Shown piece after piece: positions 12,001 to 22,692 of a stretch of 64,000 nt of DNA. Origin of the DNA: Owenia fusiformis (taxonomy: Eukaryota > Annelida > Polychaeta > Sabellida > Oweniidae); the NCBI GenBank assembly GCA_903813345.2, contig CAIIXF020000005.1, forward strand, positions 10,173,375 to 10,237,374, read 5' to 3'. Under the pieces are notes generated by a model. It was given only the letters and a program-made list of their open reading frames with translations. It was not told where the DNA came from and ran no database searches. How positions within the stretch are numbered: the first letter of the stretch is position 1; each line of letters begins with the position of its first letter. Both the position numbers and the translations under genes were made by a program.

Positions 12001-15000
12001 GAGTTCTAGTCAACCCTAGAAGGGCTATACACAATGCAATATTGTAGTTAAATTATCAAACTAAGTAATAAGCCTGCTGTAAACATATGAATCATCTTGA
12101 TTGAAAATCAATGATAAACAACTGTTGAACACAGAATCTGAAATTAATATCATGGATCTTTCAGAAGATTGTGTGTTGCAGAGACTTCTCATCAGGTAGT
12201 TTAATTTCCACTGGGACAATAGCTTCTGACAATTATTTTGATATAAAGCTGACGAGATTCTTGATGCTGCATGTATGTCTGTCTCAAAGTTTGTTTGTTG
12301 TACTGTACATACAGGTTTTGACGTCTTTTGATGAATTGTTCTCTGTACTTTTGAGTTTTAACATCAATGTTTTGGCATACATTTCAAACAATTTTTAAAA
12401 TTTGAATGAAGTGTCTCCAAATTTTTGTGGATGGTGTTTGGCATTCCATGGTTGGTGTTTGGCATTCGGTGGTCAGCATCTGTAACAAATGGCAGGTGGT
12501 GACATTTCACATGTTAATGCTTTGTTTTGTATTTCTATACAATTCAGAGTTTTGTCTTCATGATTATATGCTATCTTCTCTACTTACTCCACTCTTTTCC
12601 ATGCTATTTTGCATTTCAAAACATGAACAACGTGATATTTTCCAGGGACATAGAAGAGCTTACAAGGTTTATCACTGAGGCTGCAGACAAAGAATCCGTT
12701 GCTAGGGTGAAACTGGAAGAATTTATGGAGTCATTATTACATCGAGCAGAGAAAGCAGAGACAGAACTCAAACAAATCAAGACAGGGGATAGTATCCGTA
12801 GATCTAACAGTGTCTCTGTGAGAGGCAATAAGGTTTGTTTGTTTGTTTGTTTGTTTGTTTGTTAAAAGTTGCCATATCAACAATAAACTGTTTCTCCCAA
12901 AGAAGAATCCTTCCAGTTAGGTACAGATAATTGTTCTTTCAGTCCTAAATCTCATTAACTTAAATGTAATGTTTGTAATAAAATAATATCATATTGACCC
13001 TATTAAATGTGAACACTTTAAGATGGTCTCATTTATTTTGCTATAGACAAGTCTACAGTAAATGTACCATAAATCCTTATGTTCTAGGACTAATTCATTG
13101 TAGATATTGAATACCCTGTACATACATAAATAGTATATACTGTATATTCGTGCACCTTGTACATATTAACACCCTGTATAATGTAAAATTGATTACCTTC
13201 AGATATATTATATACCCTGTACATGTATATATTGATCAACCTGTATATTTTGAATACCCTGTATATATTGGACACCCTGTACATACTTTTTCAGCCAACA
13301 ACCAATGGATTAAAAAGATCTCAGAGCTCTGTTTCTGGGGGGAATAACAGGCACCAGGGGACCCCTCAACAGGGGACTGACTATATGGGGGCTAGAAACC
13401 AGAGAACTCAAAGGTAAGGATGGTTAATCATATGTTAGCAACTTACTAGACAGAGTCGGGGCATTGGGCATAAAAGAGAACTTCACGGGATGTGTGCAGT
13501 CATTATTCTGACAAAACTAATTGGAAGCGCTTAATAAAAATTTATTACTTACATGGTCAATGTTACATCATGAATTCCAGATAAATGTTGTAAATCTAGA
13601 ATTCCAGTTTTTAGGATATTTATGTATTATGGGGTTGGCTTTGTTTTATATTATAGCCCCTTAAAAGTATATACAAGTTACGAGCAGCAATGCTCCCATA
13701 ATCCTCAAGAAGAGACCTCTTACAAACCACACAAAAATGCACAGAGGAAAGTCCAAGCAGATTATGTCATACCTGAGCACAAGGAGTCCCCAGCTTACCA
13801 GGGGTCATATAGCTTCCAACAGGTTGGTACAAGTATAATAGTTTTGAGTGGTGACATATTGTTATGGTCTCCAACTTTTTTTTGTGGATTGTGTTTGTTA
13901 GTTGGTATTCAGTGGTTGATGTTTGGTGGTCAGTATTCGGTGGTCAGCATTTGGCGTTCAGCATCTGTAACAAATGGCAGGTTGTGACACTTTGCAAGTC
14001 AAGGCCTAGCTATTTTTATTGGGGGTCATGTTTCAATATAGTTCTAAACTTTGGAGATATGTCATCCAAATCCCATTAAATTAAAATATTATGAACTATA
14101 TTCTAATATTCAAAATGTGTAATAAACCAAATAAAAACCTGCCAACGAATTTTACCATTTTATTAATTCAATTCTTGGTAATTATAATTTTGACTGTCTC
14201 ATATAAAATAAATATCAAAATGGAACGGGAAATCTGAAATGACAAAATTTAACAGGCATGATGGGCACACATGTACTCTAAATTAAATAGAAATGTTAAA
14301 TGCAGCGAAATCTGTCTGATGAAGCACCTCTCTGTAAAACCCATATATGGAAATGTTTTCTTAGGAACCAAGTCCAATTGACTTGTGAATGAACCATCTC
14401 TTTAAGGAACACTTGTCAAGGAGGATGTTCTATATAGATATGTTTTACTGTAATGAAGTCTATTATATTCAGTTGATGGCAAACATTATGAAAGGGCAGA
14501 ACTATATTAAAAATATCAGTGCCCTCACCATAGGGAGGGAGGGGTGTGGTCAGGCCATATATTTCAAAAAGAATCCTCAGGACAAACTACCTATATTTTG
14601 TGATGAATTTACAACAATACATCCAATGGACGAAGCTGTATTTATATGGCACTCACTAAGTAGATAAAATACAAGAGAATGGGTCAGAAATGTTACAACA
14701 TTTTTATCAGTACTCATTGAATGCTCCATAGAAATTCAGCGTAAACAGACGAGTGGAATATTGTGTGATCCAAGTATGAACTTACTCACGAGTGTTGACG
14801 ATATCATGCAATCTGGCTGCTTTGTGATCCAGTCATTCCCAGTATTCTAATTAAATGCTCACTAGCTTTAATTCAGTTAGCATCTCCTTTTATCATAAAT
14901 CAATTTTTGACAGGTATCAATAAATAATTTAATAACTGTTGGGATGGTGTTATGATCAGAGTGAATACATGGAGCATAAGAGGGTCTGGTAATGGGGGTA

Positions 15001-18000
15001 ATATATGTGCATTGTTATGGTAATAGGGGTAATATCTGTGTGTTGTTAGGGTAATATGTGTGCATCGTTATGGTTACAAGGGTAATATTTTTGTGATGCT
15101 ATGGTAACAAGGGTAATATTTATATGATGTTGTGGTAATAGAGGTAATATTTATGTGATGTTATGGTAATAGGGGCAATAAATGTGTGTTGTTAGGGTAA
15201 TATATGTGTGTTGTTAAGGTTGTATGGGTAATATTTGTGTGTTTTAGGGTAATAGCAGTAATATGTGTGCATTGTTAATGTTTAAATGAAAAAGAGTTTC
15301 ATCCACACTCTAATTTAATTAGGGATAATATTTTATTTGATTTAGCCTTCCAATAAAACAGATCATTCAAAATCCAGCTAGCCATTGAGAATTGCAGCCA
15401 TATAATTGTTTATGCCTCAATGAGTAGCTTGGATTTGTTTCATATTCAACATTCCCATGAAAGGTCATGACAGCTCATAAAGATCTAGCTTCATACTCAG
15501 AGGGAAATAATTACTAATAAGTCTCCATGTATCAGGGAAGTTGGTAGGAGTAATATACAGTAGATGCATCGTTAAGCCGCAGTCATATTTGCTCTATGGT
15601 GGCTGTATGGACTGTATTGTGGCTGTAGCTTCACAAAGTTTATGTAGAATCTACAATATATAAATCTGCATGTTTGCTTATCCCTATATTTTATGCTTCA
15701 TATTTCTCTCGATTTTGGGAAGCTACGGCCACCGTACGGTTGCTGTAGATCAAACGGACATCAAAGATTGCATGGTGGCTTCAGGGACTTCATATTGAAT
15801 TTAAACGTCATATTTGCATCACTGATGGCATTGTTACATCACAGACTGCACATTTATAACAGAAACACTAACTTTAGAAATTTTTTTTGTTTGTTGTATT
15901 CCAGGCATCTTACCCTATCTATACTGATTCAGGTTTAGGATCTAATTCAACCAGTTCAGGACAAACAGGTACTTTCTTATTTATTTATTTATTTATTTAT
16001 TCATAATGATGGATGTACAGTTACTTAATTCAGTAGTTGTATTTTCTGCTATTTATTTTCAATCTCCATACTGTAGCATGACTTTATAATACTTGAATGT
16101 GGTAACTCTTTGTCCACAAATCTAATGAATTCATGTTTATTTTATTTCAGTTGATGCATTTAACAGTCAGCCAAGGATGTCAACACCTAAACAGAGGGGA
16201 TATGACCCCATGAACCAAGGTACTTTTAATGACCATGAACCACCTGGAGATTTTATCATAGATGAAAATGGAGTAATGTGGGATGCAGGTTCTAAACCAC
16301 AATCTGATTTGAACCATTATGAGCAACAGTTTCATCCTGGTGATCAATTGGTGTATTCAGCAGCTGATTCTCATGGTATGAATTCACCACAGAAAAATGA
16401 TTATTCCCACCCACTGCCCCAACCCCACCACAGTCAAAATGGTGCAATAAGACGGAACATTGTCCCTGATGAATATGACGAAATAGATAGTGACTCTGAT
16501 GAAACAGTAGCAGGAAAAACAACAATGAGACGAAATCGTAACCATCGTCATCATCCTAGTCTTCTATCTCAAGAGCGTGATCTCATTGAAGCGCTAAATG
16601 TAAACTCTGAAAAAGCCCTCAAACAGCAACAAAAGGAACTGATACGTCAGCTTAGAGTATTAAAACGACAAAGGCGCGAACTGCGTGTAATGCGAGGCAA
16701 TAACACAGAAACTGATGATGTCACAACTGTTACCGTGACAGATACATCAATATCAGTAACTGATGTAACTACAACAACGAACAATATGCACGACGATACT
16801 GATATTGAAGATGTCGATTTTTATGCTTTGAATGAGCAAATTATAAATCAACGACAACCAAGTGTGTCAACCAATAATAAGTACTCAAGATCTAGTCCAA
16901 ATCCAAATAAACGAACAAACAATGCACTAAAGGGGCAAATCCAAGCTGCGCATGACATCGCGATGCAAAAGCGGAGAGATGCTATGTTTTGTGTTTTTAT
17001 GTATCTTGATACAAAGACGCTTGGAAAGATGGCGCTGGTATGCAGAGAATGGCGGGATATCAGTCGTCATCCAGCATTATGGAGACGTGTTAAACTAAAA
17101 CATACAAGAATCTCTTCTAAGGTAAGAATGCATGTTGCATTATATGCCATGTGATGTGACTTCAATCTAGCCTTTTAACAATATGTACACACATTCTAAA
17201 GTCATTCCCTTCAAGCTACCTTTTCAGTTTTATTCTTTAGCCTAATTATTAAGTGACCTCATATTCCTTTTCAATTAATTAGGAGTTTTAAAATAAAAAT
17301 TAGCATTTGCTTTATTCCACTATTTTCTTCAGTTTTCACAAGCATGGAAGTACTCTTGACAATTAAAACAGATGGAACTATAAAATGTGATCATGTATCG
17401 AGACATCAACATTCAACTATTTCATTTTAGTTTTTGGTGACCTTGACCCATTGGTGTACCCAACTCCAGTCGTTAACCCTTGAAGGACTGAGACCACGGC
17501 AACGCATCCAGAGTGAATCTATTGACGTCTACTTGAGAAATACAAGGTATTATCTAATATAAAAGAGTTTTGAAATTTATATTTGTTCATAAAATGCTGT
17601 CTATGAGTGAACTTGAATCATATGGTCTCCTTGACCTGAATCTGGGGATTGTCACTAAAATAACTAGAATCAAACCACATATGTGTTTGAGCTGTATTAA
17701 TACAAACTTAGTCTTGCTTCAAGCCCTTGGATCTTTTGTGTTAGTGTCGTTGACAGGGGGAGGTCTACATCCATTATGTAATACTACACAAACTGAGAGG
17801 AGAGACAAAATCTGAAGTCAGAATCATGCTTAACCCTACTCTCATTTGTTCATTACAGGGGCTGTCTAGAAAATGGCTTAGAGCAACTCTTTAAGAGTGT
17901 CCAGCATACGTTGATATCTCTTAGGATTATTGATTGTTCAAATATGCTTACTCAGAGGTAAGTCATTCTTGAACTACTGTGGCTTACTCTATTGACTCTG

Positions 18001-21000
18001 ATTGACAGTTTTTGAGTTATTGATCCATCTCAGGATCATAGACTTCTCTAATATGCTTTCTTTGTGGAAAGTTACTCTTGAACTATTGTGTCTTACTCTA
18101 TTGCTTTCAATAGACTAATCACATTTTCATTAATTGCACATCAAAGGATTATACCATCCAATTTCTCATTTCACCCTGTATTAAAATCTTCTGGACTAAC
18201 TACTAATATATATATATGTAGATGCCTATGGCTTGCCAGCTGCTACTGCAGGCACCTGCAGAAATTAGCATATATCAGTGAATCTGATCCTGCTGGTTAT
18301 GAGGTGATCTGGGCACTTGGAGCTGGATGTAGAGACTTATCTACCCTCATTATACCTCCTATGCACCCAAGGTAGGCAGTGAAATCCACTTTTACAGGGT
18401 GCCCCAACTGAATTTGCAGCACTTGTCTTGCCACTTTTGAGGCACCCTGTATTATACATGTACATCTTTAACTACATATATTAACAAACAAGAAAAGGTT
18501 TGACTCACTATGATTTTGAAATTTAAATAATTTGATGTGTTCCTAATTTTCAGTTTTCACTTTTATGGCTTTAAAAAAATTTGCCTCAAATATTTTTTTC
18601 TTGAAATTCAGTTATACTGCAATTCTTCAACAGCTACTTTTGTATTTCTGTTTATAAAATATCTAATGTCATCATTGAATACATTTTAGTCAACATCCAT
18701 ATCGCTTCAACAACAGATGTCTACGTCTTGTGAGTCAGTGCTGGTCACAGCTACATGTTCTCTGTATAGGTGGCGTTGAGATAAACCAGAAAGGTCTCGT
18801 CAACCTAGGTAAGTTTATGTAGAGCTCTTAACTCGTTTATTCTCTCTACAAGTTCCACTAAGCATTGGAGTCAATTTTGGTTTGGCTATTAAATTTCTTT
18901 GTCCAAGAATTACTGTGGAGCTAATTAGACCAGTCTACTGCCTGATACAGATGACATGCATCAACTTCAACAAACCAATTGGAAATGGTAGCTTATATAT
19001 TAACAATCTACAGAGTGGGCCAATAACATGTACTCTGTAAAATGCAGACATAGACCAAATGCCATGAAAAGTAGGAAGTATACTTAAAAGTTCTCATCAA
19101 TGGTTGCTTTCATCATTTTTTTGCTTTACATGCATGTATATATCTCTTTCTATATTTTAGCGAAGAATTGCCCAAGATTGCAAGTCCTGGAGCTAGATCA
19201 TATATCTGAAATGACTGAAGAGACATCTATTTTGATGTGTAAGCAAGGATTGAAGGGACTCGAGGCATTGGATTTCACGTTCACTCCAGTCACACCCAAA
19301 TCTATACTTCAGTTTATAAGTAAGTGTGAGAGATATAACACTAAGAAGACAGTTTTTAATAAAACATAAAATTTTTTTAATGTCACCACCACCAGTGTTA
19401 AATCTCCAGCTTTTTTTGACAGTGTTCGGCATTCAGAGTTTGACACCTGTAACAAATGGCAGGTGGTGACATTATGCATGTTACTGCGTTGTTTGTTTTT
19501 TGGATGATTTCACTTTTGACTGTTCAATCAGTTTTATTTTTTTCACCTATCATTTTCATTTGAAATATACCTCCAGTGGATGTATTGGCGAAAAACTCCA
19601 TTAGTGTTCCAGTAGTGTTATTGTTTTCATGAACATTGTGATCCTGATCATGTTATTGATAACTGATACAATTAAAATTGTTTAAAAGTCAAATGAGTCA
19701 TTTATCTAAGTTGTTAATATCAAAAATCAATCATGCTTTAGTCTGGCTATCTTGCATTGCTCTCTTCCCCCACACACCACCCCCTTCTGCCCATTGCAAA
19801 AGCAGACCACAGGCCTGCTACTGTCAGTCTGTCTTGCTTCAACTATAGATTTACAATTAATATATGAGTTGATTTGTTTCATAATGCTAAAAATATAATA
19901 TTTTCAATAGTCTGTTACAAATAGGTCACAGTGACCTTTATAAAAACAAATAATTTTGAAATTGCTTATAAATTATTTTGAGCATTGTTATAAAACTTAA
20001 GTTCTGTTCTGAGGACAATTCAATATCATCACATCAACCAAACTTAACTAAAACTCTTCTACACAGTTCAAGATTTTGATTGACAGCTCTATATTTAGAA
20101 CATGAAATTGATGGCCTGTGTTAAAACTCCAAGGTCAAGCTGATCTGGTCACTCCTTAATGCAATTTAGAAATAGATTTTTCTTGAAAATGATCAATTCT
20201 TTCTTCATATTTCTCAGTCAAAACATACTTATAGAAAAATTGACCTTTCAAATCATTTTAATTTATCAAATATCAGTTTATTTGAGAGGTTTTAGTCATG
20301 ATTATTTTTGTCTGAAAGAAGGTTTTTCCAGTGTTTAATAGGTCAGTTTTGTCAAAGAATTTTGTTTATTCATCTATAGAAAATACAGTTTCTCAATCCT
20401 CACAACTTCAGGGGTTCTTTTTAACTTTCTTATGTCACCACTTAATATGTTAATGCCTTGTTGTTTGATGGGATTGATTCAATGTTTATGTGAAAAAATG
20501 AAGAACCTTTTGCTGAATATATTGCTATTAGAGCTCAAAATGAGAACACCAGTTCAAAGCTACCAACAATCTAATTACCCAGGTCTTGGGTCCAGTTACC
20601 AGTTTCATTTCCAGGTGGTCAATTTGAGTCAAATAGCATGACAGATAAAGTAGAAAGTTCCCTTAAACTTAAATACTCATCAGTTTTAGTGGATCAATTT
20701 TTATATTACCCTTATTAAAATATGTCCAGTAAAAGAAATTATTAAGCACCTCATTAAAATACTCAAATCTGATTGGTTAAGAGCTGCAGGGTCTATTGTC
20801 ATATGTGGCAGCAAGATCTCGCTCTATCCAGTATTGAAGCAATGAAATCTCCAACCATCCCATATTTTTAATACCCTATCCCCAAGAATGTAATAAAGTA
20901 TTTCTTGACAATTTCACACCATCTTTTATTTATCTACAGTAAATTAAGGATAGGAATATGATATTAACCAAGGGCTCAATAGGGTAGCTATCCAACTCAG

Positions 21001-21566
21001 CAGTATTTTGGATTACATTGCCGATATCAATCTTTTTTATCTGATTGATCAAACACATTTACTGATACATATTAGGTATATAATAAAAAGAATTATTAAC
21101 CTCTGACATTTTATCTGGTTCTTCAGGTGCCTGTCCAAAGTTGAAGAGTTTGTCCGTACACATAGGAATCTCAGATTACTTTGAAGATATTCAGGATGAC
21201 AGGAATAAACGTGATTATGAGCAAATAGTCTCAAAACTGAAGGTAAGTGTGATATAAGAGCCTGCAAATAAATAATCTCAAAACTGAAGGCATATGATAT
21301 GTGACTGACTGCAATAACAATGTGTCTTTTTGATGTGAAAAGCAAATATATCATTTTAATATTCAAGTAATAATTAAAGTAGGGGACTCATAACTTTTAT
21401 TACTTCAATGTAATGCAGGTACTGGCTTTGTAACCTTGGTAACTACGAGTGTTATATTGTAACATTATGGCAATAAGTAAAACAAAATTGGTGGCTTTGT
21501 TTTCAGGTGCTACTGAAGAGACCCGGTGTGAGGGGTGTTCTACATTTGAGAACTGATTATGGATAG
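8352..21566 (+). CDS. FBXO41: F-box only protein 41 orthologue (13 coding exons, 1014 aa)
   Basis: Coding exons are 8352-9070, 12646-12832, 13295-13413, 13657-13822, 15905-15968, 16151-17121, 17431-17546, 17859-17957, 18222-18371, 18690-18808, 19161-19319, 21127-21242 and 21507-21566, all GT..AG with matching phases. In order the protein has a C2H2 finger (C19, C22, H36/37, H41/42), coiled coil about 152-290, a low-complexity basic/Thr-rich region with a second helix, F-box about 694-733 (MYLDTKTLGKMALVCREW), and a conserved C-terminal region with LWLASCYCR, EVIWALGAGCR, RLQVLELDHISEMT and HIGISDYF. These match vertebrate FBXO41 block by block (875 aa in human). By family knowledge the F-box recruits SKP1 into an SCF ubiquitin ligase; mammalian FBXO41 is largely neuronal. 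Start choice is 8352 or, closer to the vertebrate N-terminus, Met8 at 8373. Confidence 0.94.
9155..9289 (+). repeat. GGTGACAT dispersed repeat, copy 2
   Basis: From GGTGACATATTATTATAGTC through TTTTTGTGGATGGTGTTTGG and CTGTAACAAATGGCAGG to GGTGACATTTGGTATG and TTAATGCCTTGT. It lies just downstream of FBXO41 exon 1. Confidence 0.75.
10300..10462 (-). repeat. Core fragment of the 46196-47646 element family
   Basis: In reverse complement it reads AAAGTCAGATTTGAAGTTC, CTTGTAGATGATATTTT, TTGGTCAATTTGAAGCAAG and AAGGTCAATGAAGGTCAAAT, the same order as the tandem core near 46730-46860. The ends are absent. Confidence 0.65.
10465..10498 (+). repeat. GGTGACAT dispersed repeat, 3'-end fragment
   Basis: GGTGGTGACATTTTGTCATG followed by TTAATGCCTTGTTTG, the 3' terminus of the family, abutting the core fragment on its left. 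Confidence 0.6.
11035..11725 (+). repeat. 50-bp minisatellite with hairpin units
   Basis: About 14 units of 47-50 bp built from CCAGTGGGGGTCAAAAGAGT, TCAACCCCCACTCTCTG and TGTACCAGTAGTA. Each unit pairs GTGGGGGT with ACCCCCAC across a 12-14-nt loop. Two unit types (GTGTACCAG and ATTCCAG linkers) alternate in blocks. It creates several spurious open frames. Confidence 0.93.
12419..12525 (+). repeat. GGTGACAT dispersed repeat, copy 3 (5' truncated)
   Basis: TTTTTGTGGATGGTGTTTGG, a tandem GGTGTTTGGCATTCG unit, CTGTAACAAATGGCAGG and GGTGACATTTCACATG then TTAATGCTTTG. It ends 120 bp before FBXO41 exon 2. Confidence 0.75.
12646..12832 (+). CDS. FBXO41: FBXO41 coding exon 2 (coiled coil)
   Basis: Residues 240-302. 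RVKLEEFMESLLHRAEKAE matches the vertebrate KLRLQQFIEELLERADRAE block. The acceptor is ATTTTCCAG. The donor G|GTTTGT is the first unit of a (GTTT)n microsatellite. A better-scoring in-frame donor, TCT|GTGAGA, lies 15 nt upstream at 12818, so the last five residues may be alternative. Confidence 0.9.
12833..12863 (+). repeat. (GTTT)7 microsatellite forming a splice donor
   Basis: About seven GTTT units start exactly at the intron 2 boundary, so the 5' splice site sequence is itself repeat-derived. Confidence 0.85.
13095..13290 (+). repeat. Degenerate CCCTGTACAT/CCCTGTATAT repeat
   Basis: Seven ACCCTGTAYAT-like motifs (also ACCTTGTACAT) at irregular 18-30-bp spacing fill the 200 bp immediately upstream of exon 3 and occupy the region where its branch point should lie. 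Confidence 0.6.
13295..13413 (+). CDS. FBXO41: FBXO41 coding exon 3
   Basis: Residues 303-341 plus a split codon. Low complexity and Gly/Gln/Asn-rich (KRSQSSVSGGNN, QGTPQQGTDYMGARNQ). Bounded by CTTTTTCAG and GTAAGG. It sits in the poorly conserved linker of the family. Confidence 0.85.
13657..13822 (+). CDS. FBXO41: FBXO41 coding exon 4
   Basis: Residues 342-397, linker region, polar (YEQQCSHNPQEETSYKPH). Acceptor TATTATAG, donor CAG|GTTGGT. The phase fits both neighbours. No domain seen. Confidence 0.82.
13846..14008 (+). repeat. GGTGACAT dispersed repeat, copy 4
   Basis: The most complete plus-strand copy: GAGTGGTGACATATTGTTAT, TCTCCAACTTTTTTTTGTGG, four tandem GGTGTTYGGTGGTCAG-like units, CATCTGTAACAAATGGCAGG and TTGTGACACTTTGCAAG. 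Confidence 0.75.
14985..15285 (+). repeat. Degenerate minisatellite, about 30-40 bp
   Basis: Roughly nine imperfect units combining GGTAATAT, TGTGTGCATTGTTATGG and TAATAGGGGTAA. Unit length varies and the array decays at both ends. Confidence 0.75.
15576..15760 (+). mobile_element. MITE-like element, family shared with 53965-54124 (copy 1)
   Basis: Starts GCCGCAGTCATATTTGCTC. It contains GGCTGTAGCTTCACAAA, CATATTTCTCTCGATTTTGG and GGTTGCTGTAGATCAAA. The second copy in an ABLIM intron has the same order and clearer terminal inverted repeats. Confidence 0.65.
15905..15968 (+). CDS. FBXO41: FBXO41 coding exon 5
   Basis: 64 nt, residues 398-418 plus one base. The peptide is ASYPIYTDSGLGSNSTSSGQ. 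Acceptor TTGTATTCCAG, donor ACAG|GTACTT. A (TTTA)n microsatellite begins just beyond the donor. Phase 0 in and phase 1 out agree with exons 4 and 6. Confidence 0.82.
15977..16002 (+). repeat. (TTTA)n microsatellite in FBXO41 intron 5
   Basis: About six TTTA units starting within 10 nt of the exon 5 donor. Confidence 0.85.
16151..17121 (+). CDS. FBXO41: FBXO41 coding exon 6 (linker, second helix, F-box)
   Basis: The largest exon, residues 419-742. An acidic/His-rich linker is followed by a helical segment ALKQQQKELIRQLRVLKRQR, a Thr/Asp-rich tract (TTVTVTDTSISVTDVTTTT), and the F-box MFCVFMYLDTKTLGKMALVC with REWRDISRHPALWRRV. The vertebrate protein has MRAALFCIFTYLDTRTL at this point. It ends SSK before GTAAGA. 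The 77-codon antisense frame inside is a shadow. Confidence 0.94.
17431..17546 (+). CDS. FBXO41: FBXO41 coding exon 7
   Basis: Residues 743-780 plus split. WCTQLQSLTLEGLRPRQR aligns with vertebrate WCTQAHSLTLQNLKPRQR. Acceptor TTCATTTTAG, donor AAG|GTATTA. Confidence 0.93.
17859..17957 (+). CDS. FBXO41: FBXO41 coding exon 8
   Basis: Residues 781-813 plus split. RGCLENGLEQLFK and LISLRIIDCSNMLTQR correspond to the RGCLEAGLESLLK and LLILRISHCPNILTDR block of vertebrates, a leucine-rich-repeat-like segment. GTAAGTC donor. Confidence 0.93.
18222..18371 (+). CDS. FBXO41: FBXO41 coding exon 9
   Basis: Residues 814-863 plus split. CLWLASCYCRHLQ and YEVIWALGAGCRDLSTLI are nearly identical to vertebrates. 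The acceptor is unusual: TACTAATATATATATATGTAG, with no pyrimidine tract but a branch-point-like TACTAAT 20 nt before the exon. Confidence 0.94.
18393..18458. mobile_element. Micro-MITE with ACAGGGTGCCCC ends
   Basis: ACAGGGTGCCCCAACTG and TTGAGGCACCCTGT are inverted ends of a roughly 60-bp palindromic unit with TA at its edges, in FBXO41 intron 9. Confidence 0.55.
18690..18808 (+). CDS. FBXO41: FBXO41 coding exon 10
   Basis: Residues 864-903 plus split. PYRFNNRCLRLVSQCW and LCIGGVEINQKGLVNL match the TRFSNRCLQMIGRCW and ALGVGG..VQGLASL block. Acceptor ACATTTTAG, donor G|GTAAGT. Confidence 0.93.
19161..19319 (+). CDS. FBXO41: FBXO41 coding exon 11
   Basis: Residues 904-956 plus split. AKNCPRLQVLELDHISEMTE and KQGLKGLEALDFTFTPVTPK are almost identical to the vertebrate protein. 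The open frame continues past the GTAAGT donor but the continuation is intronic. Confidence 0.94.
19380..19492 (+). repeat. GGTGACAT dispersed repeat, copy 5
   Basis: AATGTCACCACCACCAG at the left and GGCAGGTGGTGACATTATGC at the right, with ACAGTGTTCGGCATTC and CTGTAACAAATGGCAGG between. This copy looks terminally inverted, unlike the others, where the GGTGACAT motifs are direct. Confidence 0.7.
19493..21126 (+). other. FBXO41 intron 11, remaining part
   Basis: AT-rich. A 3'-end fragment of the GGTGACAT repeat lies at 20433-20464 and a MITE-like ATCTGATTGGTTAAGAGC stretch at about 20768. No exon seen. Confidence 0.5.
21127..21242 (+). CDS. FBXO41: FBXO41 coding exon 12
   Basis: Residues 957-995. 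SACPKLKSLSVHIGISDYFE parallels vertebrate RNLKSIVVQIGIADYFKE. Ends KLK before GTAAGTG. Acceptor TCTTCAG. Confidence 0.93.
21507..21566 (+). CDS. FBXO41: FBXO41 coding exon 13 (C-terminus)
   Basis: Encodes VLLKRPGVRGVLHLRTDYG and a TAG stop, matching the vertebrate end RRPGFSKILHIKVEGG in length and pattern. Acceptor TTGTTTTCAG. Confidence 0.92.
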   Translation: MLLKRPGVRGVLHLRTDYG

Positions 21567-21739
21567 CATACTAACAATGGATGTCAATACAAAAGTGAAT
21601 GTTAATACAATAGTGGATGTTAACACAAGATATAAGGATATGGCCCATGCCTATCAAACAAACCAACCTGATGTACTGTATTTCAAGGACTGCATAATTA
21701 TGGATATTAAAAAGCTTTCCAAAAGGAAACTGCTCATCA

Positions 21740-21745
21740 AATAAA
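21740..21745 (+). terminator. Candidate FBXO41 polyadenylation signal
   Basis: AATAAA, 174 bp after the stop codon and the first such hexamer downstream. The transcript end itself cannot be seen. Confidence 0.4.
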
Positions 21746-22613
21746 CTAATCAGTATATAAAACTTCTCACTCTCATAACAAAAACATATGACATCTTACT
21801 ATATGTTAAATACGAATGAAGGATCTCCAGTGGAAAAGTATTGAAATGGTCAATGAAAAATCAACTACACCTTATACACACCACTTTAAGGCTGTCTGGG
21901 ATTAAATTATGTGAAAATGAAAGTTTGGGAAAAAAGAAGATTGTGGGAAAAATTGAAATATGGAGAAAAAAACAGTATTTTCTCCTATTTAATGCAGGGC
22001 CTTTGTAAAATTATGTAAAAACACCCAGAATTGATTTTCATTATTTTATATTTATTTGTCATAGCAAACACATGGCTCAAGTTTACAATACAGCGTGCTT
22101 GGCTACAAAATAAAAGAGAAGCTGCGATGGAAAACCTCATTTCATGATTCCTAATTTTATTGAAAAACTAAATCAACTATTAGTGAAAAATCATTGATAA
22201 ATAAATAATATTGCATTGGTTAGCAACAATTGCCATGGAAACCATCGCAGCTATCTTGGTACTACACTGTAAAAGTAATACCAATATTTTATACTATTTA
22301 ATCCCTCCATGCATATACATGTATAAATAAAATATTTCTTTTAACATAAACGTAAAGGTGTTGCAAGCCAGGTATCTAACTTAATATTATGACATGATAC
22401 AAATGCCTTGTTTGCCATAAAACTACAACTTAATATTAATAAATGAACTAAAAATGAAATAAAAACCAATGATATAATATCTGTATAGCATCTCAGATAC
22501 ATAAATAAACATGAACTAAGTATTTAATGTGATTCTTTTTTCAGTTTTATAACCACATTCTGAGAGTTAGTAACACATACAGAAAACAAGACCCTTTTTT
22601 TATAATAATGTAC

Positions 22614-22692
22614 TGTACAGTGCCAATGGATAGTACTATTTGTACAGTGCCAATGTACAGTACTATTTGCACAGTGCCAATGTATAGTACTT
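22614..22692 (+). repeat. 27-bp tandem triplet
   Basis: Three copies of TGTACAGTGCCAATGNATAG plus TACTATT, differing at a few positions. Confidence 0.85.

Larger units (their letters stand above)
9071..12645 (+). other. FBXO41 intron 1
   Basis: 3.6-kb intron. It holds GGTGACAT repeat copies at 9155-9289, 10465-10498 and 12419-12525, a fragment of the 46196-type element core at 10300-10462, and the 50-bp minisatellite at 11035-11725. The rest is AT-rich with no exon seen. Confidence 0.7.
13823..15904 (+). other. FBXO41 intron 4
   Basis: Contains a GGTGACAT repeat (13846-14008), a degenerate minisatellite (14985-15285) and a MITE-like element (15576-15760). The 92-codon frame at 14389-14667 (includes IGREGCGQAIYFKKNPQDK) has no splice context or recognised homologue. 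Confidence 0.6.

Noticed and set aside
16292-16525. 77-codon antisense frame
   Set aside because: Shadow of FBXO41 exon 6 on the opposite strand.
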